A DNA stretch of 64,000 bases from Halomonas sp. GT (GTDB lineage: Bacteria > Pseudomonadota > Gammaproteobacteria > Pseudomonadales > Halomonadaceae): positions 3,286,001 to 3,350,000 of the forward strand of contig NZ_CP020562.1 of NCBI RefSeq assembly GCF_002082565.1. The letters run 5' to 3'. Shown here one piece after another: positions 56,296-64,000 of this stretch (position 1 is its first letter; every line of letters starts with the position of its first letter). Below the pieces are notes generated by a model, which was given only the letters and a program-made list of their open reading frames with translations, was not told the origin of the DNA and made no database searches. Both the position numbers and the translations under genes were made by a program.

Positions 56296-57837
56296 TCACA
56301 ATCGGGTCGGCACATCGCTGTTGGTGAGACGGCCGGTCGCAAAGGCAAGAGCTGTCGCGGCAGCGAAAGTGTCGGCAAAGGCTTGCTCATGGATCAAACG
56401 GACATCGTTTAGACCGATTTTTGACTGACTGACTTCAGACAGCGACGCGAGGCCATTTTCGTAAAGTCCAAGCGCAGTTTCATAGGTTTCTCGCCCGGCC
56501 TCAAGCAGTGGACCGGAGGCCGTGTAGGCAGCTAGGCTGCTGTGCAGCAGACTGTAGGCTTCAACGATCTCCTGTGCAGCCAAATTGCGGATCTCAAGAA
56601 GATCCTGTTCAGCAGCTTCAGCCTGCATACGGGCCTGCCGCTTCTGAGTCTGGCGTAGTCCGCCGTCGAAAAGGGGCATGGTGAAAACAACGCCAGCTAC
56701 GGCCTCGTCAAGCGTCCTATTCATTGAGCCACTCCCGCCGAAGCGACTATCACTGAGGCTCACCCCTCCAATTGCTCGCCCAACTTCAGCCACCGCTGCG
56801 ATCTTGGGCATAGATGACGCTGCCACTAGGTTCACTTCTGAACGGGCTGCTCGGACTCGAGCCAACGCTGCCTGAATATCGGGCCGCTGAGCCAGTGATT
56901 TCTCGATCAACTCGTCGAGCGGCATAGGCACCTCTTCCGGCAGTTGCCTATCTGAGAGCTCCGCTACCCCTATTGTGGTTGCCGGTGAGAGGCCCATGGC
57001 GTGCATCAACGCCGTCCGTGTGTTTTCCTCTCGACTTTCGGCCAGCGTCAGATCGAACTGGGCTCGAGCCTCGATCTGTCGTGCCTGGGCGACTTCAGCC
57101 CTGATAGCCAAGCCTTCGCGAAGTCTGCCTTCAGCAACTCTGCGCAAAGTTCGGGCGTCCTCCACCCGCTCTCGGTCGATGCGTGTTTCCGCACGTGCTG
57201 CTGAGTATTGAAAATAGGCTTCGCTGACTTCGAAAATGACCCTTTGGTGGGCGCCGTGGAAAGCGATATTGCCACCGATGGCTACCTGCTCAGCAATCTC
57301 CATAGCAGCGTCTCGCGCACCGAAGTCGAACAGCAGCCATTCTACGGTAAGGTTAGGTATCACTTGATAGCCTGTCGCTGTCAGACGCCCTGTTCCGATT
57401 CCAAGCTCCGGAATTGCCTGTTCGGGACGTGATACCGTTTCGTAACCCGCTAGCACATTGGCTGACAATTGTGGCAAATAGGAGGCCTCGACAACATTCA
57501 CGGCAAGAGCCGCTTCACGGGCACGCAGCCAAGCAGCGCGGGTAGAAGGCTTGGTGCGCTGAGCGATGTCGATCAGCTCCGGTAGGGTGTAAATTCGCTC
57601 CGAGTCGATAGCGACAGACAGATCATCCGTGAGCTGCTGACTGACGAGGGTGGAGACCTGATCATCTGCCTGCGATAGATCGGCGGGTAGAGAAAAATCC
57701 ATGGCACCGGTTGCCGTTTGCGCCAACCCCAGGGGTGTCGAGGCGTCGGGTGATGTTGCATGGGGTGGATGCTGTGCGCAGCCCGCTGTCGCAGCACAGA
57801 TCGCGGCAAGCACTATTCGATGAAGTTCAACTCTCAT
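56296..57837 (-). CDS. TolC-family outer-membrane efflux lipoprotein
   Basis: Outer-membrane channel component of a multidrug-type efflux system. 513 aa. The signal ends in CAATAGCAQ, so Cys20 is lipidated, as in OprM/CusC-type channels. Two copies of the OEP helical repeat are visible: RAREAALAVNVVEASYLPQ with its long helix (HQRVIFEVSEAYFQYSAARAE) and a second half (ALARVRAARSEVNLVAASSMP; ALGLYENGLASLSEVSQSK). It is the last gene of the operon; its start overlaps the pump gene by ATGA. No terminator was seen in the 133 bp that separate it from ppk1, which converges on it. Confidence 0.92.
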   Translation of the reverse strand: MRVELHRIVLAAICAATAGCAQHPPHATSPDASTPLGLAQTATGAMDFSLPADLSQADDQVSTLVSQQLTDDLSVAIDSERIYTLPELIDIAQRTKPSTRAAWLRAREAALAVNVVEASYLPQLSANVLAGYETVSRPEQAIPELGIGTGRLTATGYQVIPNLTVEWLLFDFGARDAAMEIAEQVAIGGNIAFHGAHQRVIFEVSEAYFQYSAARAETRIDRERVEDARTLRRVAEGRLREGLAIRAEVAQARQIEARAQFDLTLAESREENTRTALMHAMGLSPATTIGVAELSDRQLPEEVPMPLDELIEKSLAQRPDIQAALARVRAARSEVNLVAASSMPKIAAVAEVGRAIGGVSLSDSRFGGSGSMNRTLDEAVAGVVFTMPLFDGGLRQTQKRQARMQAEAAEQDLLEIRNLAAQEIVEAYSLLHSSLAAYTASGPLLEAGRETYETALGLYENGLASLSEVSQSKIGLNDVRLIHEQAFADTFAAATALAFATGRLTNSDVPTRL

Positions 57838-59660
57838 TCACTTTCCCTCTCCCCTGTCAGTATCCCTACCAGAACTCGTGCGCGTTTGTAGATGTTGTCA
57901 CCTGCATCATTTACATCTAAAACTGCCGACGTGTGTTCAGTGGTTGCCTCTAAAGCGGCCGCGAGTGGAGCTGCATTCTTCACGCTAATTAATGGCAATA
58001 GTCGTGCCAATTCATCGGTTGCCGCAAGTCGCCGAGCACCCTCGCCCTGTTCCTTGGCAATTGGCGCAGCCCACTCGAATCGCATAACTTCCTGAGCATG
58101 GTGAGCAGCACCAATATGGCGGTACATGTCATCAAGACGATCCTCGCCGCGTAGTACCTCGGCCATTACCACAAGCGCGGCGTCGACCTCGCTATCACGG
58201 GTATCTTTTGCACTCTCCGGCCAGACCAACGAGAACACCAACCCCATGATGCCGATGCCCACGAGAATACCAAGTACGCGATAGCCCGCGTCTGAGAGAT
58301 TGTAGTTCGGTCCAAAGTCCAGTGGTGATCCGGGTAGCACGCAGATGAAAAAGGCGAGTGCCATCTGAAAGCCAGCATACTGCACTCGGTACGACCCCGT
58401 CGCTACCCAACCCGCGATCAGGCTGCCCGTGGCGATGAGCAAAAAAAGGTGTCCCGGATCATCCAAGTGCGGCATCACGAAGACAACGGCGAAGGCTCCC
58501 ATCGCCGCCCCAATCAGGCAGCCAATGATACGCAAGATGCTCTTATGGAACGTTTCGCCGGAGGTTCCCAGCGCTACCACAAAACAGGTGACCATCGCCG
58601 TGTGGATCTCAAACAACCCGATGCTGGTGTACAAGGCATAGGTTAGAAAGACAGCAAGCAACACCTTGAGCGCAAACTGGGTATAAATAGGATTCTTGAA
58701 AGCATCTGGTTTCAAAAATCCACCCTTAGCCTCAGATGATGTGGGTACAGTTACAGTAGCGACATTTTGGGCGGCAACGAAGGTACGTACGGCATTGGCA
58801 ATTAAACCACCACCCTCAGGCAGGGGCGGCAACGAGCCCTCTTCAGCCAACCGGCGCAGCAAGGGAGCCAGTTCGGGCTCGGGTCGGCCTGCGGCAGTCG
58901 CCGCTTGGGCTGTAGCGAGCAAATTGAAGCTCGCCGCTAGCTCCGCGACGAGCCTGTCGTGTTCCTCTTTCGACACCAGCGCAAGCAGGCGTGCCATACC
59001 AGCATGCTTTTCCGCCACTTCGTTGCCTTCTCGTAGCAATCGGTCAGTCGGGGTAGGATTCCCTCCTTCAGAGAGGCGCGCCGTCTCGAGTAGCCGTTCG
59101 CGCACCCGCTCACGCACCAATTGCAGTGGGCTGCGGCCAACAAACACGTTAAGCGCCACCAGCAGTACCATCGGCACGAAGACCACCATCCATACCCAGG
59201 CCAAGCCACGCAGCACCAATTCTGGCATAGAGATGTAGTCGTAGAATGTCAGGATAAATACGATAATGAACCCCAGTAGGCCGGCGGGTTCACCCAGCTT
59301 GCTAGCCCGAGCCAGCCACATAAAGCCGAAAGTTACCGCCCCCATCATCGCTAACCGCAATGCTGGCGCATCGGCAACGAACATCATAAGCAGGATGCTC
59401 AAAGCAATAATGACGGTCGCTGCAAGGATCAGGCCGACGCCAATACCGATGTTCTCGCCCGCATTGTCTCGATACATCAGGAAAATCAGATAGCAGGAAA
59501 GCAACGCCAATGGCACCTGCAGGGCCATTGCAACAACCGCTGTCAGTCCGCACAGCAAAGCAATGTGCAGCGTCATCTCCAAACGCCCATCATAGGGGCG
59601 TAGGTCGTCGATAACTGCCCGCAACATGCTTTTCGACGACGTCTCGGCGTGGCTACTCAT
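57834..59660 (-). CDS. FUSC-family inner-membrane efflux pump (AaeB-like)
   Basis: 608 aa. Two blocks of about six transmembrane helices (residues ~30-185 and ~345-490) separated by a long soluble stretch, the layout of FUSC/AaeB proteins, which export aromatic carboxylic acids such as p-hydroxybenzoate. The first block has EMTLHIALLCGLTAVVAMAL and YRDNAGENIGIGVGLIL; the second YTQFALKVLLAVFLTYALY, HTAMVTCFVVALGTSGETFHKSILRI and RVLGILVGIGIMGLVFSLVWP. ATG 59660 is chosen; an upstream TTG (59702) would overlap the adaptor more. It overlaps the adaptor gene by 8 nt and the channel gene by 4 nt. Substrate unknown. Confidence 0.9.
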   Translation of the reverse strand: MSSHAETSSKSMLRAVIDDLRPYDGRLEMTLHIALLCGLTAVVAMALQVPLALLSCYLIFLMYRDNAGENIGIGVGLILAATVIIALSILLMMFVADAPALRLAMMGAVTFGFMWLARASKLGEPAGLLGFIIVFILTFYDYISMPELVLRGLAWVWMVVFVPMVLLVALNVFVGRSPLQLVRERVRERLLETARLSEGGNPTPTDRLLREGNEVAEKHAGMARLLALVSKEEHDRLVAELAASFNLLATAQAATAAGRPEPELAPLLRRLAEEGSLPPLPEGGGLIANAVRTFVAAQNVATVTVPTSSEAKGGFLKPDAFKNPIYTQFALKVLLAVFLTYALYTSIGLFEIHTAMVTCFVVALGTSGETFHKSILRIIGCLIGAAMGAFAVVFVMPHLDDPGHLFLLIATGSLIAGWVATGSYRVQYAGFQMALAFFICVLPGSPLDFGPNYNLSDAGYRVLGILVGIGIMGLVFSLVWPESAKDTRDSEVDAALVVMAEVLRGEDRLDDMYRHIGAAHHAQEVMRFEWAAPIAKEQGEGARRLAATDELARLLPLISVKNAAPLAAALEATTEHTSAVLDVNDAGDNIYKRARVLVGILTGERESE

Positions 59661-60774
59661 GCTCTTCGGCCGAGTGGATGATGACGGAAGCGGAGGCACC
59701 AACGCGCATAAGCTCTTCGGGTGGTTCTTCGAGACGGATGGTCACAGGGAAGCGCTGCGCGACCCGAACCCAGTCTACTGAGCTGTCGATGATCGGTAGC
59801 CCGAGAACACTGATAGTATCAGTGGTTCGAACCCCGTAGCCAAGGCTTTGAACACGACCACTTAGCCGCTGCGTCGGCGCCGACATTACAAAGACATCGA
59901 CGGGCGCACCGGCTCGGATTCGTGGTAATTCGGTTTCACGAAACAGGGCCGTGACCACCCAATCTTCGGTATCGATGAGCGAAAACAGCGAAACACCGGT
60001 CACCACATACGTACCGACACCGAGGTCAAGCCCAGTGATGCGGCCCGAGATAGGGGCGCGCACATCGGTCCTTCGTAATTCGCGTTCGGCCAGCGCCAGA
60101 TTGGTTCGCGCTAGATCCACTTGGGACTCAGGGGCATCGAGGGTCCCAATCATCGTTTGCGCCGCCAGTTGCTGGCTTAATGACTCATCGAGCGAAATCA
60201 AAGCATCCCCGTGAACCGTGCGCGCAGTGTCAACTTGCTGGGCGGTCACCATGCCACGCGGTAGTAGGTTTTCAAGTCGTTGAAGCGACTGACGGGTGAG
60301 TTCAACGTGATTGCGGGCGCGATCAATCTGGCGACTAGCAATCTCAGCATTGGTCTGCTGGACAGAGAGCAAGCGACCACCCGTCTCGAGTTCGGCTTCG
60401 GCAGTGCGTAGCATCGCACGCGCCTGTTCCACACGAAGCTCGTAAGGCTCTGGATCAATACGAAACAGTAAGTCTCCAGCATCCACGAAGACATTGTCCT
60501 CAACAAACACCTCTGCGATAGGCCCCGGCACGTTGGTCGATATTGGCACGATGGTGGCACTCACCGCAGCATGGTCAGTACGCAAGTTGGTGCCACGCTG
60601 CATGGCCGCGAAGACGATAGCAGCAATGGCGCTAGCAATCAGCGCGAAGCCAATCACCCGCGCGGCAAAGATGCGCATACCCGGTTCGCGTTGAGCCGAT
60701 ATGCCTTTCGGGTTATTCATATCGTTCTGGTTATGTTTATCGTTCTGGTTATTTTTATCGTTCTGGTTACTCAT
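59653..60774 (-). CDS. HlyD-family periplasmic adaptor (AaeA-like)
   Basis: Membrane-fusion protein of the efflux system. 373 aa. One transmembrane helix (~38-58, VIGFALIASAIAAIVFAA), a biotinyl-lipoyl half (PISTNVPGPIAEVFVEDN and DLLFRIDPEPYELRVEQA), a coiled-coil hairpin (~100-200), the second lipoyl half (RTDVRAPISGRITGLDLGVG) and a beta-barrel. The first 18 residues are a tandem repeat of the NQND kind (SNQNDK/NNQNDK/HNQNDM), encoded by three 18-bp units that start exactly at the ATG. Its start overlaps the DUF1656 gene by ATGA. Confidence 0.9.
   Translation of the reverse strand: MSNQNDKNNQNDKHNQNDMNNPKGISAQREPGMRIFAARVIGFALIASAIAAIVFAAMQRGTNLRTDHAAVSATIVPISTNVPGPIAEVFVEDNVFVDAGDLLFRIDPEPYELRVEQARAMLRTAEAELETGGRLLSVQQTNAEIASRQIDRARNHVELTRQSLQRLENLLPRGMVTAQQVDTARTVHGDALISLDESLSQQLAAQTMIGTLDAPESQVDLARTNLALAERELRRTDVRAPISGRITGLDLGVGTYVVTGVSLFSLIDTEDWVVTALFRETELPRIRAGAPVDVFVMSAPTQRLSGRVQSLGYGVRTTDTISVLGLPIIDSSVDWVRVAQRFPVTIRLEEPPEELMRVGASASVIIHSAEEHE
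60721..60774. repeat. 18-bp in-frame tandem repeat at the adaptor N-terminus
   Basis: Three units of 18 bp with the core atcgttctggtta at 60721, 60739 and 60757 on the plus strand. They encode the first 18 residues of the adaptor, including its start codon. Confidence 0.95.
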
Positions 60775-61100
60775 ATTGTCAGTACTCCCGTCCAGAGCGC
60801 CCAGATCATGATGCCGCTAAAAATTGCTGCGCTGAGATAGGTCAACGGCGACATCGGTAGGTGCTCGTGCAGCCCAACTCGAATGAACAGCAGCCGCAGT
60901 ATGACCGAGCATATAACACCGAGCAGGGCTGCAATCAGCCAGACTGGGAAGAACGATCCGTACAGAGATATTGTTGGCGAATGAGCATGCATAGAGCACC
61001 CCGCAAGCATCATTGGCATCAGAAAGGTTGCCAACCTAGGAAGAAGCGAACAACCTACCCCACCCTTCGAGAGCCTGCGGCAGAAAGCAGCCAGAATCAT
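60771..61100 (-). CDS. DUF1656 (AaeX-like) small membrane protein with lipobox-type N-terminus
   Basis: 109 aa. The C-terminal ~70 residues are a DUF1656 protein: two transmembrane helices (FPVWLIAALLGVICSVILRLLFI; SPLTYLSAAIFSGIMIWALW) around VGLHEHL. AaeX of E. coli is 67 aa. Here about 35 extra residues precede it and contain LMPMMLAGCS, which looks like a signal-peptidase II site. ATG 61100 has AGAGG 7 nt upstream. Overlaps the adaptor start (ATGA) and, upstream, the stop of a 44-codon ORF. DUF1656 proteins are almost always found with an HlyD and a FUSC gene; their role is not settled. Confidence 0.82.
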   Translation of the reverse strand: MILAAFCRRLSKGGVGCSLLPRLATFLMPMMLAGCSMHAHSPTISLYGSFFPVWLIAALLGVICSVILRLLFIRVGLHEHLPMSPLTYLSAAIFSGIMIWALWTGVLTI

Positions 61101-61231
61101 TGCCTCACCTCTTTAGATGCTTGATATTTCTGTTTTCTGGTGCCAACCCGATAGCCGCCGATGAGTATGAGCAAAATCGATCGCTTTTGATTTTTGCTAA
61201 ACCTTTCCAAATTCCAGCCCCACATAGCCAT
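61097..61231 (-). CDS. Small ORF (44 aa) coupled to the efflux operon
   Basis: ATG 61231 to TGA 61097. It starts MAMWGWNLERFSKNQKR, has a short hydrophobic part (SILLILIGG) and ends with a basic stretch YRVGTRKQKYQASKEVRQ. AGGGAG lies 8 nt upstream of the ATG, and the stop overlaps the start of the DUF1656 gene (ATGA), exactly the coupling seen between all other genes of this operon. I do not recognise a family. It could be a genuine small membrane peptide or a translated leader that sets operon expression. Confidence 0.6.
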   Translation of the reverse strand: MAMWGWNLERFSKNQKRSILLILIGGYRVGTRKQKYQASKEVRQ

Positions 61232-61702
61232 ATCGCATGCTCCCTTTTGTTATTTTGAAGCGATCGTGTTTTCGATTAGCTCGCCAGCGGTGGCAATAGA
61301 TGCTTTATCGTATAATATAAAATCCCCTGAGTCCTTAAACCTGACACGAAACTCTATGTAACTGTCAACCTTTAAGATTCAACAGCAGAGCTTAATAAGT
61401 AGAGTGGCGAGTAGTTGCAGCAAGGGCTGAGTATTACGTCCTTTATTACCACTTTGAGTGAGAAACTAAAAAGTCTGAGTCCTGTGCAATGAACGCAGGC
61501 CTTGAGCATTAACTGAGTGAACCACCCCGCTATTAAAGGGCAGTTCACTACACAGCGAGGCTTAAGTAAAAAAACTCTAGAGGGGACTAAATTAGATAAA
61601 GAGGACTAAATTAGATAGAGAGGCCTGCGTTAGATAGTACCAACACTGACTTCTCTAGTGAGCGGTCAATTAATATGGCCCTATCTTTTTATTCCTATTG
61701 TT
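61232..61702. other. Intergenic region between efflux operon and metE
   Basis: No further gene is supported in about 470 bp. It is AT-rich; a TATTAT-like box on the minus strand near 61313-61318 could serve the efflux operon, and a TTGACA hexamer (61363-61368, minus) has no matching -10. Three 19-bp repeats lie near the metE end. No clear metE terminator is seen. Confidence 0.5.
61582..61638. repeat. 19-bp tandem repeat, three units, downstream of metE
   Basis: ggggactaaattagataaa (61582), gaggactaaattagataga (61601) and a decayed gaggcctgcgttagatagt (61620). Confidence 0.88.
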
Positions 61703-64000
61703 TTACCCATAGCGCTGACGAAGTTGATTTGCAGCTTCCACCATATTAGCCAATGCAGGCTCTACTTCTGCCCAGCCGCGTGTTTTCAGTCCACAATCAG
61801 GGTTCACCCATAGCCGTTCGGCAGGGATTTTCTCTAGCGCTTTTTCCATCAGCGCTACCATCCATTCAACATCCGGAATATTGGGCGTGTGAATATCATA
61901 AACCCCTGGCCCAATTTCGTTCGGGTATGCAAAATCCTGAAAAGCGTCAAGCAACTCCATATCGGAGCGAGACGTTTCAATAGTAATCACATCCGCGTCT
62001 AGCGCAGCGATGGCACCAATGATGTCATTAAACTCCGAATAGCACATATGAGTGTGGATCTGGGTGCTATCCTTAACACCAGCAGCGCTTAGCTGGAAGC
62101 TTTCTACTGCCCAATCTAAATAGGATTGCCACTCGTGCTGGCGCAGAGGTAAGCCTTCACGTAGCGCGGGCTCGTCAATTTGAATGACCTGAATACCGGC
62201 TTTTTCCAAATCCAACACTTCGTCACGCAGCGCCAGGGCAATCTGGCGGCAGGTGATTGCTCGAGACTGATCATTACGCACAAACGACCACTGCAAAATC
62301 GTCACAGGCCCTGTCAACATACCTTTCATGGGCTTGTCGGTGAGCGACTGGGCATATTTGCTCCATCTCACCGTCATCGGTGCTGGGCGGGTAACATCAC
62401 CAAAAATGATCGGTGGTTTCACGCAGCGAGAGCCATAACTTTGCACCCAGCCGAAGCGAGTAAAGGCGAAGCCTTCTAATTGTTCTCCAAAGTACTCCAC
62501 CATGTCATTACGTTCAGCCTCACCATGAACAGGCACATCAAGCCCTAATGCTTCCTGGCGTTCTACGGCGTAGCCAATTTCTTCCTGCATACGGGTTTCA
62601 TAATCCGTTTGGCTCAGTTCACCAGCTTTAAATGCCCGGCGGGCAACGCGTATCTCTTCTGTTTGCGGAAAAGAACCAATGGTAGTGGTGGGAAACAGCG
62701 GTAACGCAAGCGTTCGACGCTGTGCCAGTGCGCGGGCAACATAAGGTGACTGGCGTTGACTATCTTGAGCCGTTATTGCTGCTAGACGTGAGTTAACATC
62801 CGGCTGATGAATTCGGGTTGATACCAGACGCGTATCCAGAGCGCGCGTTGCGTCGCTCACCCGCTGCTCATCAATGGGCCTTGTTCGGTTATCAATTAGC
62901 CGAGAGAGGGTCACCACTTCATCCAACTTTTGTCGTGCAAATGCTAGCCAGCTTACCAGCTCGCCATCTAGCTCAGCTTCTTGGGACAAGTCTACCGGCA
63001 CGTGCAGCAGCGAACAGCTGGGCGCCAGCCATAAACGCTGTCCTAAACGCACTTTTAAGGGCAGTAAACGTTCACGTAGGGCCGCCAAATCAGCACGCCA
63101 AATATTACGACCATCCACTAAGCCAATTGAAAGCACTTGATGAGGGCTTAATCGATCAATCACGCTCTCTATCTGACCCGGCGCTCGGACAGCATCAATA
63201 TGTAAACCAGCCACTGGCAGGCGAGTGGTTAGCGAAAGGTTATCACCCAGCGCACCAAAGTAAGTGGCCACGAGTAGCTTCAACGGCGCCGATTGGAGGC
63301 GGTGGTAGGCACGCTCATACGCCTGCTGCCAAGCCAGCGGCAGATCTTGCACCAAAGCAGGCTCGTCAAGCTGCACCCACTCAATACCTTGGGTGGCTAG
63401 GCGTGCCAGAATTTCGCCATACACATTTAATACATTGTCTAGCAGGCTCAGCCGATCAAAATCACTACCTTTAATCTTACCCAGCCATAGCCAAGTCAGT
63501 GGGCCGGTCAGCGCCACTTTAGGCGTAAAGCCTGCCTGTAAGGCTTCCTCTACCTCATTAAATAATCGTTCAGACGCAAGCGTAAACGTCTGCCCCTCAT
63601 GCAGTTCAGGTACTAGGTAATGGTAGTTGGTATCGAAATACTTGGTCATTTCGCAAGCAGCTGCAGGTGTGCCGCAAGGGGCGCGACCACGAGCCATGCG
63701 AAACGCGGTATCTAAATCAACGTTGCCTGCGCTAACTTCGTGCTGCGCATTAAAACGCGCGGGCACCGCGCCTAGCATGACGGATACATTAAGTACTTGG
63801 TCGTAAAACGCAAAATCGCCAACACTAATAAAGTCAAGGCCAGCGTTTTGTTGAGCCTGCCAATGAGAAAGCCTAAGCGCTTGCCCAGTTGCTTCAAGTT
63901 CTTCCCGAGATATGTCGCCTTTCCAATAAGCTTCGGTGGCTTTTTTAAGTTCGCGCTGAGCGCCAATACGGGGATAGCCGAGAATATGAGAAACTGTCAT
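61703..64000 (-). CDS. metE: Cobalamin-independent methionine synthase
   Basis: Transfers methyl from methyl-tetrahydropteroyl-triglutamate to homocysteine. 765 aa (E. coli 753), complete: the start ATG is the last three bases of the window (63998-64000) and the N-terminus [21 protein letters not shown] fits the family. Zinc/homocysteine site: H651 and C653 in THMCYSEF, E675 in TIETSRSD and C736 in [27 protein letters not shown] begins the catalytic half. The ribosome site and promoter lie outside the window, so regulation (for example by MetR) cannot be judged. Confidence 0.97.
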   Translation of the reverse strand: MTVSHILGYPRIGAQRELKKATEAYWKGDISREELEATGQALRLSHWQAQQNAGLDFISVGDFAFYDQVLNVSVMLGAVPARFNAQHEVSAGNVDLDTAFRMARGRAPCGTPAAACEMTKYFDTNYHYLVPELHEGQTFTLASERLFNEVEEALQAGFTPKVALTGPLTWLWLGKIKGSDFDRLSLLDNVLNVYGEILARLATQGIEWVQLDEPALVQDLPLAWQQAYERAYHRLQSAPLKLLVATYFGALGDNLSLTTRLPVAGLHIDAVRAPGQIESVIDRLSPHQVLSIGLVDGRNIWRADLAALRERLLPLKVRLGQRLWLAPSCSLLHVPVDLSQEAELDGELVSWLAFARQKLDEVVTLSRLIDNRTRPIDEQRVSDATRALDTRLVSTRIHQPDVNSRLAAITAQDSQRQSPYVARALAQRRTLALPLFPTTTIGSFPQTEEIRVARRAFKAGELSQTDYETRMQEEIGYAVERQEALGLDVPVHGEAERNDMVEYFGEQLEGFAFTRFGWVQSYGSRCVKPPIIFGDVTRPAPMTVRWSKYAQSLTDKPMKGMLTGPVTILQWSFVRNDQSRAITCRQIALALRDEVLDLEKAGIQVIQIDEPALREGLPLRQHEWQSYLDWAVESFQLSAAGVKDSTQIHTHMCYSEFNDIIGAIAALDADVITIETSRSDMELLDAFQDFAYPNEIGPGVYDIHTPNIPDVEWMVALMEKALEKIPAERLWVNPDCGLKTRGWAEVEPALANMVEAANQLRQRYG

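Noticed and set aside
61101..61700. Prophage or insertion sequence at the efflux operon edge
   Set aside because: No transposase or integrase remnant, terminal inverted repeats or target duplication seen.

Overview
The window looks like a chromosomal segment of a gammaproteobacterium of the Halomonas type (Halomonadaceae). This is inferred from gene content and order, not from a marker gene. Gene blocks have the gammaproteobacterial order: dapA-bamC-purC, priA//rpmE, argS-SPOR protein-hslV-hslU, and ubiE-ubiJ-ubiB-hisE-tatA-tatB-tatC. HemB is the aspartate-rich, zinc-independent type seen in pseudomonads and relatives. Most of the window is core metabolism and cell-envelope biogenesis. The two ends of the story are more accessory: a giant adhesin on the left and a drug/acid-efflux operon on the right.

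Layout. 1-13,963 (minus): a 4,522-residue trimeric autotransporter adhesin, followed by the start of a lipoprotein with a BamE-like domain that runs off the left edge. This pair resembles AtaA/TpgA of Acinetobacter. A 795-bp AT-rich gap with inverted repeats separates it from a divergent orphan OmpR-type response regulator (14,759-15,499). 15,613-18,303 (minus): dapA-bamC-purC. 18,687-22,317: peroxiredoxin bcp, then perM and a tusA-like gene (minus), divergent from bepA. 22,392-24,903 (minus): nadA, two identical tRNA-Lys(TTT) genes with their own promoter and terminator, and rluB. 24,890-29,398 (minus): rluB-scpB-scpA, radD and a crotonase-fold gene. 29,625-33,581: purL. 33,764-38,019: mltF, tadA, tesB and a short malic enzyme. 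38,519-46,500: rpmE, priA, argS, a SPOR protein, hslVU and a DUF971 gene. 46,622-51,797: ubiquinone genes, hisE and the Tat translocase. 51,923-56,162: elbB, hemB, ppk1. 56,296-61,231 (minus): a five-gene coupled operon made of a newly noticed 44-codon ORF, a DUF1656 protein, an HlyD-type adaptor, a FUSC-family pump and a TolC-like lipoprotein. 61,703-64,000 (minus): complete metE, whose start codon is the last three bases of the window.

How it fits together. Several blocks serve the envelope: BamC and BepA (outer-membrane assembly and quality control), MltF and the SPOR protein (peptidoglycan and division), TatABC (export), and the adhesin with its anchoring lipoprotein. Purine synthesis (purC, purL), lysine/diaminopimelate (dapA), histidine (hisE), NAD (nadA), heme (hemB), ubiquinone (ubiE/J/B) and methionine (metE) genes indicate a prototrophic lifestyle.

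The most unusual structural theme is the number of short perfect or degenerate tandem repeats (12-23 bp units, 2-6 copies). Each has a different sequence, and they sit in intergenic leaders, next to stop codons and terminators, and in three coding regions. The strongest candidate system is the adhesin locus: giant adhesin, coupled lipoprotein and divergent orphan regulator, with internal 528-bp repeats that are almost identical. The efflux operon with its translationally coupled small ORF comes next. All functional statements rest on reading motifs by eye; no database search was run.
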